From Taxillus chinensis (taxonomy: Eukaryota > Streptophyta > Magnoliopsida > Santalales > Loranthaceae), in contig JAKCVP010000409.1 in assembly GCA_023512835.1 (NCBI GenBank), positions 51,804 through 115,803 of the forward strand: 64,000 bases of DNA, written 5' to 3'. Below, one piece after another: positions 44,248 to 53,940 of the stretch. The notes beneath the pieces were generated by a model. It searched no databases, was not told the DNA's origin, and saw nothing but the letters and a program-made list of their open reading frames with translations. Each line of letters begins with the position of its first letter. The first letter of the stretch is position 1. Both the position numbers and the translations under genes were made by a program.

Positions 44248-44998
44248 TCAGGCTGTGGTACCGCTTTTCTTTTTCTTGTCCTCCGTGATCTCGATATTAT
44301 CCTCAGGGACATTTTCAAACTTTTCGATTATGAACTCTTCAATCTCTTCAGCGACGTCTCCCTGGACGGTGATCAGGTCGCCTCCCGCTGGTGCTTTGGT
44401 CACCGAACTGCCCGTTGCGAACTTTTTGCCGAAGTCCTTGGCGACTTTCTTGAGGTCCAGGCCAAAAGCTTCTAGGCCAGAGACTTCGGTCACAAATTTG
44501 CGCTTGTTACGCTCTACGCGCTTTATGATGACTTTGGATTCTGCGCGACGAGTTGCTTCTGCTTCCTCTGCTCTGGCAGCTTTTGAGGCCTTCTTCTTGT
44601 CATCCTTTTCGGCTCGAGCACGAGCTTCGACAGAGAGCGTAGATAGCGCGGCAGTCGCTGCTTCTGTGCTGCGTCAGCGTCTGCCAGGGATCATTGGGTC
44701 GTTGCACACACGACCGACCTTCGGAGTACAAACGGGCGTGCAGGTCTGGATGCTGGTTCTTCACCCAATCCTCGCACTTGGCCTTTGTCCCACCAAACTC
44801 GCAATACTTTAAGTTGTTAGCACGGTGGTTCCGCGAGAAACAATTCCTATAGAAGCCCACGAACTTCGGGTGGCAGCGTGCAAACTGAGAGAGAGCGCGT
44901 CAGCGAATGAGACACTTGGATTGGGTGACATGCTTACCGCTGCAATAGATTATGCAAGGGGGTTCGTAGCCAGAGCTTGGTGACTGCACGTCTGCCAT
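44248..44998 (-). CDS. TMA22: Translation machinery-associated protein 22 (DENR homologue)
   Basis: Four exons: 44998-44938, 44884-44865, 44806-44719, 44663-44248; 194 aa. With Tma20/MCT-1, this protein recycles 40S subunits and helps reinitiation. The N-terminal zinc-binding part is assembled from three exons: IIYCSGVCTLPPEYCEFGG, then KCEDWVKNQHPDL. The C-terminal SUI1/eIF1-like domain runs from ESKVIIKRVERNKRKFVTEVSGLEAFGLDLKKVAKDFGKKFATG to the acidic EEIEEFIIEKF block. Exon 2 is only 20 nt. Length equals the usual 190-200 aa. Introns are 53, 58 and 55 nt, GT-AG, with a clear GCTAAC branch in intron 2. Confidence 0.95.
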
Positions 44999-45477
44999 GA
45001 TCGCTTGCGACTTCTGATTGTTGTTTGTTTGTGAACGAGTGCTGCAGTTGCACTCTGTATACCCCACCTCCTTGGGTGGTGTGTAGTCGTCGTAGGTCCC
45101 CACGGCCCCACCACCGCATCGGCGCGATCGGGCAAAGGCGGCATCACGGAGCATCAGTTGTCCGTGGTCGTTGATCCTCTCCAACACACCCACCGCGCCT
45201 CACCGTGCACTAGTCTTTTCGCCGCGCGATGTGCTTCTGAGTTAAGATTGTCGCATCAGACTTCTTTCGAACAGCCGTAAGCCTTGCCAGCCTAACGCAG
45301 AATGGTCCCAAATACCGCGTGCCACCCACTGTAATTGGAGCCCTGCGCGCCGTGGAACTTGCTCCAAGCAATGTGCTGCATCGTCAAGCCCAGGCTTGAA
45401 GACGGTTGTATGGCCATGAAGAGCAGCGCACATGGCTCACGTCACTATCGATGATCACAAAAATTCTATTCATGAAC
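44999..45477. other. Intergenic region
   Basis: 479 bp between the TMA22 promoter and the 3' end of the decarboxylase gene. No gene or site recognised. Confidence 0.4.
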
Positions 45478-47178
45478 CTAGGCCTCTTCGGCAACCACCA
45501 GTTTCCCCAAAGATACAATAGCGTCGATCATGCGGTTCACAGTGTGAATGCTGGTAGATAGACTGACGACAGCCCTGAAGAAAAGGCTTGTGCCTTTGGC
45601 ATAATCTATTAAGAATTCATGGTCAATGAGGCGGTCACTCACCTTTCGGACGACCCTCGATGCCTTTTCGGCTTCCAGGTGCACGCCTGCCGGCGTGAAG
45701 TCGAAGCACACTTGTAAGCAGGGTGGCGGGTTCTCGCTGATAAGGTGCAGGTCTGGGTGTCGCTCCACTGCCGACGCGAAATGGGCCGCTACTTGGAACG
45801 CGCCATCAATCAATGTGCCGTAACCGTCGGCACCGTAAAATATCCAGCCTAGGGCAAGCTTCAACGCATCTCCTCTTCGTCCACACTGGAGGGTGAGGTC
45901 AGCGAGATCCCACACGTCCGAAATGTCATCGTCCGAGGCGTTGTGGAACAGATATGAGGCAGGAAGAGTATTGGACTTCCAGAAGCGTCTCAGATCGTTC
46001 GTCAGGAGCAAAGAGCACTGTATGGGAGCGCCTAGCATTTTGTGAGGGTTGATCGCAACACTGTCGGCGAGCTGCACACCCTTCAGCTTCGCCCGTTGAG
46101 TCTCAGAGAAGACAACACTGCCGCCCCAAGACCCGTCAACGTGGAACCAGATACCTTCGCGTCGGCAGATTTGTGCAATGTCTGTGAACGGGTCGTATGA
46201 GCCCAAGACGGTGGTTCCAGCAGTGCCATTGACCAGGAGAGGAGTAAGGCCATCTGCACGGGCAGCTGCAATCTGCGCTTCAAGATCAGACGTCACCATT
46301 TGCCCCTTCTCATCAACTTTAACAGATCGTGCAGCGCTTGATCCGAGGCCGCAGATCTGAGCCGCTTTTTCGAGCGAGTAATGTCCATGAGCGCTTGTAA
46401 AGGCAACGAATCGATGTGCACCGATACCGTTGATCTTGGTGTCTGGAAAGAGACTATTACGGGCAATCACTAGAGCAGTAAGATTTGATGCTGACCCTCC
46501 AGCCTGTACAATGCCTCCGGCGTGCTTGCCATCCAGGCCGAATTTAGCTGCCAAAGCCTTTGTGACAGTCTTCTCGATAATTGTAAGAGCTGGCGATACT
46601 TTGAAGACGTGAACCTAGTGCACGACTTAGTCGCAGCCTCTGCAGGACATGATTCGTACACTTGCATTTGTATTCAGCACACCGAGTATGAGCTCTGTCG
46701 CAACGCCGACTGGATTAGTGGAGCCATACAATTTGTCCATGAATCCTTGATGCCTGCCTGCGGTGAGAGCCGATAGAAGAAGAGGCAGCCTGATGACTTA
46801 CCATGTGTTCGTACTGTATTGCAGGATGTGCTGCAGTACTTGTAGGACGCCTTCTTGGCCAGCACCTGTGCTTGGTAGCCGTTCCAGAACGCGCTTCTGG
46901 AGTTCCGGAGGCTCAACATGTTCTAACAAAAGATTTGCATTATTTGGAGGCGCTGGTGAAGCGTGCCCGGCGCGCTGACCTGCACGGTCTGCTCGAGCTA
47001 TGAAGTCGATCAGCAGAGGTTGCACAGCATTGAGTAGCTATTGTGGGTTCCTTTTAGCCATGGCCAAAGGTGGCGGATGTTGGGTCTGACGCTTCGCTCA
47101 TGCGTCGCCGCAATAGCAACTCACCTCTTTGACTTGATCGCTTCGGCTGTTGGAACGTGTGCCAGCGTAGTCTTCCAT
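45478..47178 (-). CDS. PLP-dependent group II decarboxylase (glutamate/cysteine-sulfinate decarboxylase-like)
   Basis: Four exons: 47178-47125, 47037-46802, 46753-46666, 46614-45478; 504 aa. The fold-type I decarboxylase motifs are intact: NPVGVATELILGVLNTNVHVFKVSP, GGSASNLTALVIAR, a PLP-stacking His near residue 202-204 (SAHGHYS), FHVDGSWGG (Asp286), and the Schiff-base lysine in NPHKMLGAP (Lys318). Overall wording resembles animal GAD/CSAD rather than the bacterial-type GAD that fungi also use, so the substrate (glutamate, cysteine sulfinate, aspartate or another) is open. Intron 3 (46665-46615) starts with GC (AAT|GCAAGT...TAG); no GT donor keeps the LNTN-VHVFKVSP frame. Exon 1 (18 codons, MEDYAGTRSN...) joins in frame. 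Confidence 0.9.
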
Positions 47179-49290
47179 CTCCGCAATAGATGGTTGGGGC
47201 TTCTATGCTCGAAATTCTCTCGGATGTGCTTGCTAGCAATGTAGCAAAGACTTTGTGGTCTTTGTCAGCATAAATGACGCAATCCGAATTTAGATCCTAG
47301 CAGCTTCATCTTGACATGAACTCTGCACAGTGGCTTCCAGAAAGAGCTTCAGAAACGGTTCTAGAGTCTCCATGTGCCGTGCGGTCTAATTTCCATAAGA
47401 CTGCCAAGGAAACCGGAGTGCAGCCTCTGCCCGCAACGACGCCTGGGCTGCAAATGTAGCGCAGACTCATGGTCCCAACTTTTCCTTCCCTGGTGCTCCT
47501 GATTAACCGCCTATTCATTCTGGTAATGTAATGTTCTCCTAGGCACTCAATGCCTCCGGTTTTTGCAAAGCACTTGCGCTTTGGTCGAGGCAAATACCAG
47601 TCATCAGACTCGTCCTTGACACTCAGTTGCTTGGGGCAACACAAAGCGAGCAGCTTGAACCCTTTCATAAATTACTTTACTGGCGAATTTCCGGGCTCAC
47701 AAGTCTGCTACTAAATGGAACGAATTCAAGGGCGCCTATCACGCATCCAATGCGTGATTCATTCAGGGATCGACGGGCCACTCCGCAGTCGCGCTACCTT
47801 GTGTCAGCATGTCTCAGGCCTGATTATGCAGCTCCAGGCTGGCCTCTAAAGGCGTGGCCCTCACTCCTCAGATTCATCAAGTCTAGACATTTATACGCGT
47901 GGGAGTTAGCTGCGATTGAAAGATCCTATGAACGCACATCTCTGATTCTGAATTGCAAATTCCGCACGTGGAATCGGGTTTCCCTGTGTGACTGCGGCAA
48001 CGAGCGCCGTACAATCTGGCCGCCAGAGATTCAGATCTTCGCCCGTGCAGGAGAAGGAGCGGGCCGCGCGGTCGTGTGTCGTGCACCATGCGCTTGTGGG
48101 CATGCGCGATGCCCAAATATGCTAATGTAGCGTAGGCCAACATCGATGAGCATGTCCAATTTTGGCATTCAATGAACGAAATCCCAGCTAGATGGTACTT
48201 GCTCTACCCAGAAACGGGACTTTTCTGAGTTTTCCCTGTGAGATCGATCGGGGAGAATGACAGCCTGCATTCACGCTACATGTGAGAGCGGGCTCATCTT
48301 GGAGGTGACTCGCCTGCTCCGCCATCTTGTCCAACGGGAGACTCACTGGACTTCCAACCACGTGGTGGGATAACAGCAAAGGGAAAGGCGTCCCGCTCTC
48401 AGAAGTGATCAGAGGATGCCTCGTGAGCTAATTCGGATAAGATCAGCAGCAGGTGCTGCCTGCTCCGAGAGGGCTGCACCTCTAGTGTGCCAATGAGCCA
48501 ATGGGACTCATCGGAGTCCTGGATCTCAACGACGGCGTTGGAGCGTGGCTTTCATGAGCCCTGTCGTGCCGGTGGACTGTGCTCGCTGGCTCACGCGCTA
48601 GTACGCGAGCATGGAATGCCTCAAAACGCCCACGCAAGAACGCAATGTACTAGAACACTCTCACCACGCGAGATCGAGACTCGTATACCCGCCTGAATCT
48701 GGCACATGTGAAGACCCCTGACGCGTAGACGAGCTCGCTCCTCACCCAGGGTCCAGAGCATTGAGCCAGGCAGGCGTTGGATCAGATTAGCGCTCTCAAG
48801 CAGTGTGTACCGACCGCGTCGACCCGCAGGCTTTCTACCAAGTCCGGTACAGCGCCGGCCCGTCTCCGTGGCCTTCGTTCGACTAGCTGAGGCCAGTAGC
48901 TAGTAGTCAGGACCTTGCTGCAAAAAAGGATTGTGCGGCTCTGCTGAGGAGATGCCTCTTGCATGCGCCTACTGAGGCCGCCTGTGCAGGCTATAATTGC
49001 TCCGCCGCGGTTGCATTGCCCGTCCGCAACGCGTTTGCCTCGCCCTGGTCGCCTGGTTTGCGCTGAGCCGTGGGTGCCAGCTCCCGAATCCTCGTCTGCC
49101 CTGCTGTGCCATCTCGTGAGCGCTACTGTCACTTCTGCTGTTTTCATTCAGCCTGCCGAACAGGGAAGTCCCACCTTTTCTCTCCCATTTCAAAATATTC
49201 TTGCCGACTCGATCTTGTTCTGCTGTTCTCGGCTTCGAGGTGGCACTGATACGGAAATCCCGAGGTCTAATTCACATTTTAGGGATCGAA
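47179..49290. other. Long intergenic stretch, divergent promoters
   Basis: 2.1 kb between the divergent decarboxylase and C2H2 genes. The longest open frame (167 codons, 47627-48130 +) lacks any motif. No repeat or RNA gene was recognised. The last 250 bases are CT-rich, probably the zinc-finger gene 5' UTR. Confidence 0.45.
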
Positions 49291-50895
49291 ATGACGGCTG
49301 TAGATTTCGAATGGATCTCACCAGATGACCTTACTCACGGCCAGCAGGAAGAGAGGCGAATGTCCCTGCTGCATATGCGACATATTCCCAATGCTATCGA
49401 CCCAACCATCTCAGCTGCCCCCAACGGTGTTGACTCCGCGAGTATCTACGGCCTTCCTCCGAATGATCTATGCGAAACGCTACCTCGAGCCAGACCGGCC
49501 CATTCCTATCCTGAGCCATGCGAGGAGCCTTTCCACGTGCCTCAGGGAATCGTCGGTTCAACCTGGCAAACCGAATTCTACGAATTCGAATTTGGGAGGA
49601 GACATGACTCTCCTACAAACATGAGCTGTTCATCCAGTAGCCACACCCATTCCACAACTGAGCTGTCTCGAAGCATGATCTTTGACACGGAGACTGCCGG
49701 GAAAGCATTGATACACTCTTATGCCTGGGAAGTTGACGCTTTCACAAGTCTGCAACCACAGCAGCAGACGGCGGTTGGCTACAGAGAGCCGCATCTCCTA
49801 CCAGGCCCACTACTTAGCACAGGCGGTGCTCTGGACGAGAACAGCATTATAAGAATCCCGTCAGCGGCCGTTCTTACGAATGGCATCTCTTTGGACACGC
49901 TCAAAGTCGAAGTCATTGCAAGCGAGGATGCCCCCTTCTACGGAAGCGACGAGGAAGACGCTGAAGATCAACAGGCTGCTGCTGAAAACTCCGCAGGGAA
50001 CGGAGTTGATGGAGAGGAGGAAGACGACGATGTCGCCGACGCAAATTTCACGCCTCGAAGCCAACGAGTGATCGGGAGACGCCACGGTGGATCTACAAAT
50101 AGAGGGAAACGCGCGACAGGCGAGCAGGTGCGACGGACGAAGATCAGCAAGCATCGTACTCCCGCTCGCAGGTCGTCCAGCTCTTTGCAGCGGAAGCTAT
50201 CTGGAAGACAGGGCAATAAGCGAGAAGAGGACACGAAGGACTTTTTCCGACCATTCAGTTGTCCGGCACTTCCGTATGGTTGTGGTACAAAATTTTCGTC
50301 AAAGAACGAATGGAAACGGCACGTCAACTCACAGCATCTCACCTTTGGCTTCTGGCGCTGCGACCTCTGTCCTGACCAGAAAGAGAGTCCGAACAACTTC
50401 AACCGCAAAGACCTATTTACGCAGCATTTGCGACGGATGCACGCTCCGTCGAGATTGGAAGGAGTCGGGGGCGGTGGGATCAGCAGAGGGAAGAGCAAGG
50501 GAAAGGCTCCAAAGTCGATCCCACCTTCCAAGGACGAGACTTTTGAAAAGGATCTCGAAGTGGTTCGACAAAGATGCTGGATGGAGTCTCGGAAGGCGCC
50601 GTCAAAGATGCAATGTGCCTTCTGCAGGCGTGAATTTGGGGGAGCCAAGGTGGTGGACGAGTGGCTGGAGCATTGCGGGCAGCACTTGCTAGGGCTCGCG
50701 CAGAGCCCTAGTGACGAGGTAGCTGCGCAATGGTCGGCAGATGCCACATTCAGGGACTGGCTTCTGAAGTACGGACTAGCAAAGTCGGATGGGCAGTCTA
50801 GATGGCGATTGACAGAGCGAAGCTTTGCAGAGGAATGCTCGCCGGCTGCCGAGTTTGGTGGGTGGGAGGAGGACGCCGAGGGGGATCCGGCATGA
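49291..50895 (+). CDS. C2H2 zinc-finger protein, putative transcription factor
   Basis: Single exon, 534 aa. The first 210 residues are Ser/Pro/His-rich and unstructured. An acidic region follows (EEDAEDQQAAAEN..., EEEDDDV) and a basic stretch with many Arg/Lys. Three zinc fingers follow: one near residues 323-350 (C-x6-C-x12-H-x4-H), a second at about 363-395 beginning FWRCDLC, and a divergent third near 442-470 (CAFC...HCGQH). This layout is common in filamentous-fungal C2H2 proteins without a named function; DNA binding is likely. ATG 49291 is the first ATG; the frame upstream begins only at TTG. A long antisense open frame (49968-51089) is a shadow. Confidence 0.87.
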   Translation: MTAVDFEWISPDDLTHGQQEERRMSLLHMRHIPNAIDPTISAAPNGVDSASIYGLPPNDLCETLPRARPAHSYPEPCEEPFHVPQGIVGSTWQTEFYEFEFGRRHDSPTNMSCSSSSHTHSTTELSRSMIFDTETAGKALIHSYAWEVDAFTSLQPQQQTAVGYREPHLLPGPLLSTGGALDENSIIRIPSAAVLTNGISLDTLKVEVIASEDAPFYGSDEEDAEDQQAAAENSAGNGVDGEEEDDDVADANFTPRSQRVIGRRHGGSTNRGKRATGEQVRRTKISKHRTPARRSSSSLQRKLSGRQGNKREEDTKDFFRPFSCPALPYGCGTKFSSKNEWKRHVNSQHLTFGFWRCDLCPDQKESPNNFNRKDLFTQHLRRMHAPSRLEGVGGGGISRGKSKGKAPKSIPPSKDETFEKDLEVVRQRCWMESRKAPSKMQCAFCRREFGGAKVVDEWLEHCGQHLLGLAQSPSDEVAAQWSADATFRDWLLKYGLAKSDGQSRWRLTERSFAEECSPAAEFGGWEEDAEGDPA

Positions 50896-51530
50896 TGGCG
50901 AGGAGTCGATGCGTATCTGGCGGCGCTGCCATCTGCAACAGGTACGCAAAGCCATGAGTTAATGTCATTATTGATCTCGCGGGCGTTTTGATACGAGTCT
51001 AGCCCCTGGAATAAGGCAGCGAGCGCATAGTACCTGATGTGGCGGCTTGAGATTGTCGGCGTGTAGGTAGGTAGGTAGGTAGGTGGCATTGCAGGTTGGA
51101 GGCGTCAGCTGAGGGTGTCGATAGCGGGGATGTGCAGGCGCTTCGGGCTGCAAGGAGACAATGCTTGCGCGAGACTCGGGCCTAAAAGGCTCGACCGGCT
51201 GGAGGCTGGCAATTGCAAATAAGAGCAGCCCATGGCATGAGTATAATGCTCCATTATGGCGGAGGTGGGCAGCACGTGGCTTGCAAGCCCAGAGGGTCCG
51301 CAGTGGCCAATGAGTGGGGGTGGTGGTACTGTACATGTCGCAGGTTATCTTACACTCCGGAGTTGCCGGCGCTTGAGGTGAGACAGAGCGTGGCTTGAAC
51401 GTGGCAGGCTTGGCTTGGCTTAGGTTGTCAGTAAGGCTTGACAGGGCCGACGATGGGGAGAGACTATGCGCAGGGAGATGTTACGCGCACATTCGATTTG
51501 ACTACGCGTATATTAGGCTGAACCGTAAGT
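50896..51530. other. Intergenic region with TAGG repeat before second AT-rich block
   Basis: About 630 bp. It has a (GTAG)n run at 51064-51083. Composition changes abruptly to AT-rich at about 51510-51540. Confidence 0.5.
51064..51083 (+). repeat. (TAGG)5 tetranucleotide repeat
   Basis: Five consecutive TAGG units in the intergenic region downstream of the zinc-finger gene. Confidence 0.9.
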
Positions 51531-51753
51531 AGAATAGCGTCCCCTACCTAAATTTATATAATTTGTACTACTTAGCTTATATATTCTTACATACCTATTA
51601 TTATTTATATTCGTCTAAAAAGGAATTTAATCCTAGTTAGATATACTAAGACTATAACTTAAGTTAAATAAAGATAGATCCTATTAGATTAACTAAATAT
51701 AGTATTTTACTAGATACTAGCTTTAAAGATTTATTTTTAAAATACTATAATAA

Positions 51754-51926
51754 TATAAGATGTGTATGGTCACTATACGCCTAGTCAGTAAAGACTAGCC
51801 CTAAAAGGCTAGATCACATGCTGTGCGGCTAATGACCGCGCATCATGTGATCTTCATACATCGATATATAATATCACTACTATAGTGTGACGCAGCCCTA
51901 TGGGCCTGCGTTCCCCACACCTTACA
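51754..51926 (+). mobile_element. 173-bp hairpin-array element with 11-bp TIRs and 5-bp TSD
   Basis: The ends are TATAAGATGTG and CACACCTTACA; the left end is a G-to-A variant of the expected TGTAAGRTGTG. Both flanks are AATAA (51749-51753, 51927-51931). Inside, consecutive inverted repeats occupy most of the length: 51764-51778, 51781-51798, 51795-51812, 51812-51852 (17-bp arms, two mismatches, 7-nt loop), 51875-51887, and 51891-51910. There is no coding capacity. It is a non-autonomous element or a short solo LTR; a truncated copy lies at 32304-32409. Confidence 0.8.
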
Positions 51927-51942
51927 AATAATACATATAAAG

Positions 51943-51994
51943 TGTAAGATAGAGAGGTGCGGTGCACCTACGCGCCTCCGGCGTACTACCGGTA
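51943..51994 (-). mobile_element. Terminal fragment of the about 190-bp TGTAAG repeat
   Basis: A 52-bp segment starting TGTAAGATAGAGAGGTG that matches the first 52 bases of the copy at 53072-53255. It is cut where the oppositely oriented copy at 51995 begins. Confidence 0.65.
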
Positions 51995-52189
51995 TGTAAG
52001 ATAGAGACAAGGGGGCGTAGTATAGAGGTAGTAGGATAGTAATAGAACTATTACTTAAGGAGGAGAGAGGAATACTCTATCCCCTCCTTCCTATATATAT
52101 CCGGACTATAGGTAGATTAACGTAGTACTAGTAGTATATTAGAGGTATATAAATATACTATACCTTTCTCTCTTATACATACTCCCCCT
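51995..52189 (+). mobile_element. About 195-bp TGTAAG repeat, RIP-mutated copy
   Basis: It runs TGTAAGATAGAGACAAGG...TCTTATACA and corresponds to the reverse complement of 53072-53255 over its whole length (shared words CTTAAGGAGG, CCTATATATA). Most differences are transitions. No target duplication is visible. Confidence 0.7.
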
Positions 52190-52287
52190 TTAGGCTAGTA
52201 TCCTTAATAGCTATAATCCTTTTCTCTTACTTTTTATACCTAGCTACTATAACTTAAGGCTTAGTTATTCTTTATATACTATAGTAT

Positions 52288-52728
52288 TGTGGTGATGTGG
52301 TCTGCACATGCACGTACCGCAGGTTAATTAGACGGATAGGTAACCTAATTCGGTTATTTCTTTTATTTAGTTAGTATTCTTTTTAGACGCTTATTATATA
52401 CTTTTTCTATATATTCTATACTAAACGAGGCCTATTAGAATATACGATACTTTAGGTTTATATATAGTTCGAATATCTTTAGATTTTCTTATAATTTAAT
52501 AATAGTTATACCCTTAATCTATTTATCTACTATATTTATATAATTCGCTATATTAAGTTACTACCGCTACCTATAAGAGAATTATATATATTAAGTCCTT
52601 ACTATTACTATACTAATATATATCCCGTATTTAATTCGCCCTATCTAATACTCCCTAGATATTCTAGTGTTGTTGGTGTAGTTTTGCCTCGCCCCGATAG
52701 GAGCAGGTGCGCCCACCACTCCTCTACA
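52288..52728 (-). mobile_element. 441-bp solo-LTR-like repeat, copy C (inverted)
   Basis: The reverse complement starts TGTAGAGGAG and ends CATCACCACA, exactly as long as copy A at 32596-33036. The flanks are GTAT (52284-52287) and ATAC (52729-52732), which differ only by transitions and fit one original duplication altered by RIP. As in copies A and B, the two ends keep CpA sites while the interior does not. Confidence 0.8.
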
Positions 52729-52832
52729 ATACGATAACCTCTATACATATAGAGTCTTCCTTAGATAAAAAGTTACCTTATTACGTTAGCTATTACCCGG
52801 CCCTTAGGGCTATGAGTAGGCCTTCTCCTACC

Positions 52833-52881
52833 TGTAAGGTGAGTATGGTCCTGACACACGCCCCCTTCTCTCCACCTTACA
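52833..52881. repeat. 49-bp unit with TGTAAGGTG / CACCTTACA ends
   Basis: Perfect 9-bp inverted ends. The right half (CGCCCCCTTCTCTCCACCTTACA-like) matches one end of the about 190-bp TGTAAG repeat. It is probably an internally deleted or recombined derivative. Confidence 0.55.
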
Positions 52882-53071
52882 TCTCCCTAACCTAGAATAT
52901 ATCTATTATAGCTATAATTTATAACAAGAACCTCTACCCTACGGGTATTACTCTATATAAGTTTATAAGGTCGTCCTATCGGTATTAGATAAAACGGAAC
53001 CTTTAGGCGTATTCGGAAGGTAGTAGAGGAGAGCATAATCTAGCTAGAGTATCTTAAGATACTATAGTTAT

Positions 53072-53255
53072 TGTAAGATAGAGAAGTGTGGTGCACCTGC
53101 GCACCTCCGGCGCACTACCGGTGCTACGTTGATCCGCCCCGAAGTCCGGGTATATATAGGAGGAGAGGACAGAGTAGCCCTCTTCCCCTCCTTAAGTGAT
53201 AGTTCTGTTACTAATCTACCACCTCTATATCACGCTCCCTTATCTCCACCTTATA
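53072..53255 (-). mobile_element. 184-bp TGTAAG repeat with perfect 5-bp TSD, best-preserved copy
   Basis: It runs TGTAAGATAGAGAAG...CTCCACCTTATA, with GTTAT on both sides (53067-53071, 53256-53260). It retains GC-rich palindromic words (GGTGCACC, ACCGGT) and a TATATATA box at about 53151-53158. The TG...CA-type ends and 5-bp duplication suit a short solo LTR; the inverted ends also suit a MITE. Confidence 0.75.
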
Positions 53256-53480
53256 GTTATAAAGTATATCGGTTTCTATATAGAGTTATTAAATAGATAG
53301 AAGCACTTTAAGATCTACTACTATAAATTCTATTATAGCTTTTTTTAGTATATTAAAAGGTCTCTAATATCCTACGACCTACCTTAGATACCTAAAAGGT
53401 CCTAATAAGCGTGTTAGCGCTGTATATAACAACTTATTAGAAGGGAAAAAAAGCAATATATAGGTAGTCAACTAGTTGTT

Positions 53481-53940
53481 TCTTTTACTAAGCTACTAGT
53501 ATGTATCTCCTTGCATTCACCGCGTATGTACCTGCCTCACTGCCTACCTACAGACAGTAGGCACCTCAACCAACCTTGAATTGCCCACCACGCCCAGTCG
53601 GTGGGGTCTTCCTGATCAGCAGACACGCCAGACAATGCACCATTGTTTGACCGCTCCTCGCCTCACACCCTCCCAGCAAGGTCTCGTGCGCCGTGAGCAC
53701 CACAAAACCTTCATTCTCGCGTCGTCAATCGTGCAACGTTCCCGCCTCGAACCCTCTGAGCCCTTCTAATCTGTCCGAGCGGCTGGCAGACATGGACCCC
53801 TCACACGACCTGCGCGTCACTCCATCGGTCGACGCAATCACCACCTTTCGCTCCCTTCCCTCCAGATAACGCGCCCCTCCCTCGTACAACTTTGTAATAT
53901 CATGTTCTCTTGACCTCGTCGTCTCTTTCTGACGAGAGCA
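53481..53940. other. Intergenic region upstream of MFS gene
   Basis: 460 bp returning to normal composition and CT-rich on +; a plausible promoter and 5' UTR. No gene supported. Confidence 0.4.

Larger units (their letters stand above)
51530..53480. repeat. Second AT-rich, RIP-affected repeat block
   Basis: About 2 kb with depleted CpA/TpG and high TpA, stops in all frames and no readable protein. It contains at least five short repeat units detailed separately: 51754-51926, 51943-51994, 51995-52189, 52288-52728 and 53072-53255. Two of these families are also present in the block at 32-35 kb or duplicated here. Islands of normal composition (e.g. 53080-53240) mark less mutated copies. Confidence 0.8.

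Noticed and set aside
47627..48130. 167-codon open frame in the 2.1-kb gap
   Set aside because: Composition and lack of motifs suggest chance; no supporting splice neighbours.
49968..51089. 373-codon open frame on the minus strand
   Set aside because: It lies antisense to the zinc-finger gene; its composition (Ser/Arg/Pro/Cys) is what the reverse of that gene gives, and it has no domain.
51530..53480. CRISPR-like array from the repeated TGTAAG units
   Set aside because: Units differ in orientation and spacing, have transposon-like target duplications and lie in a fungal genome.
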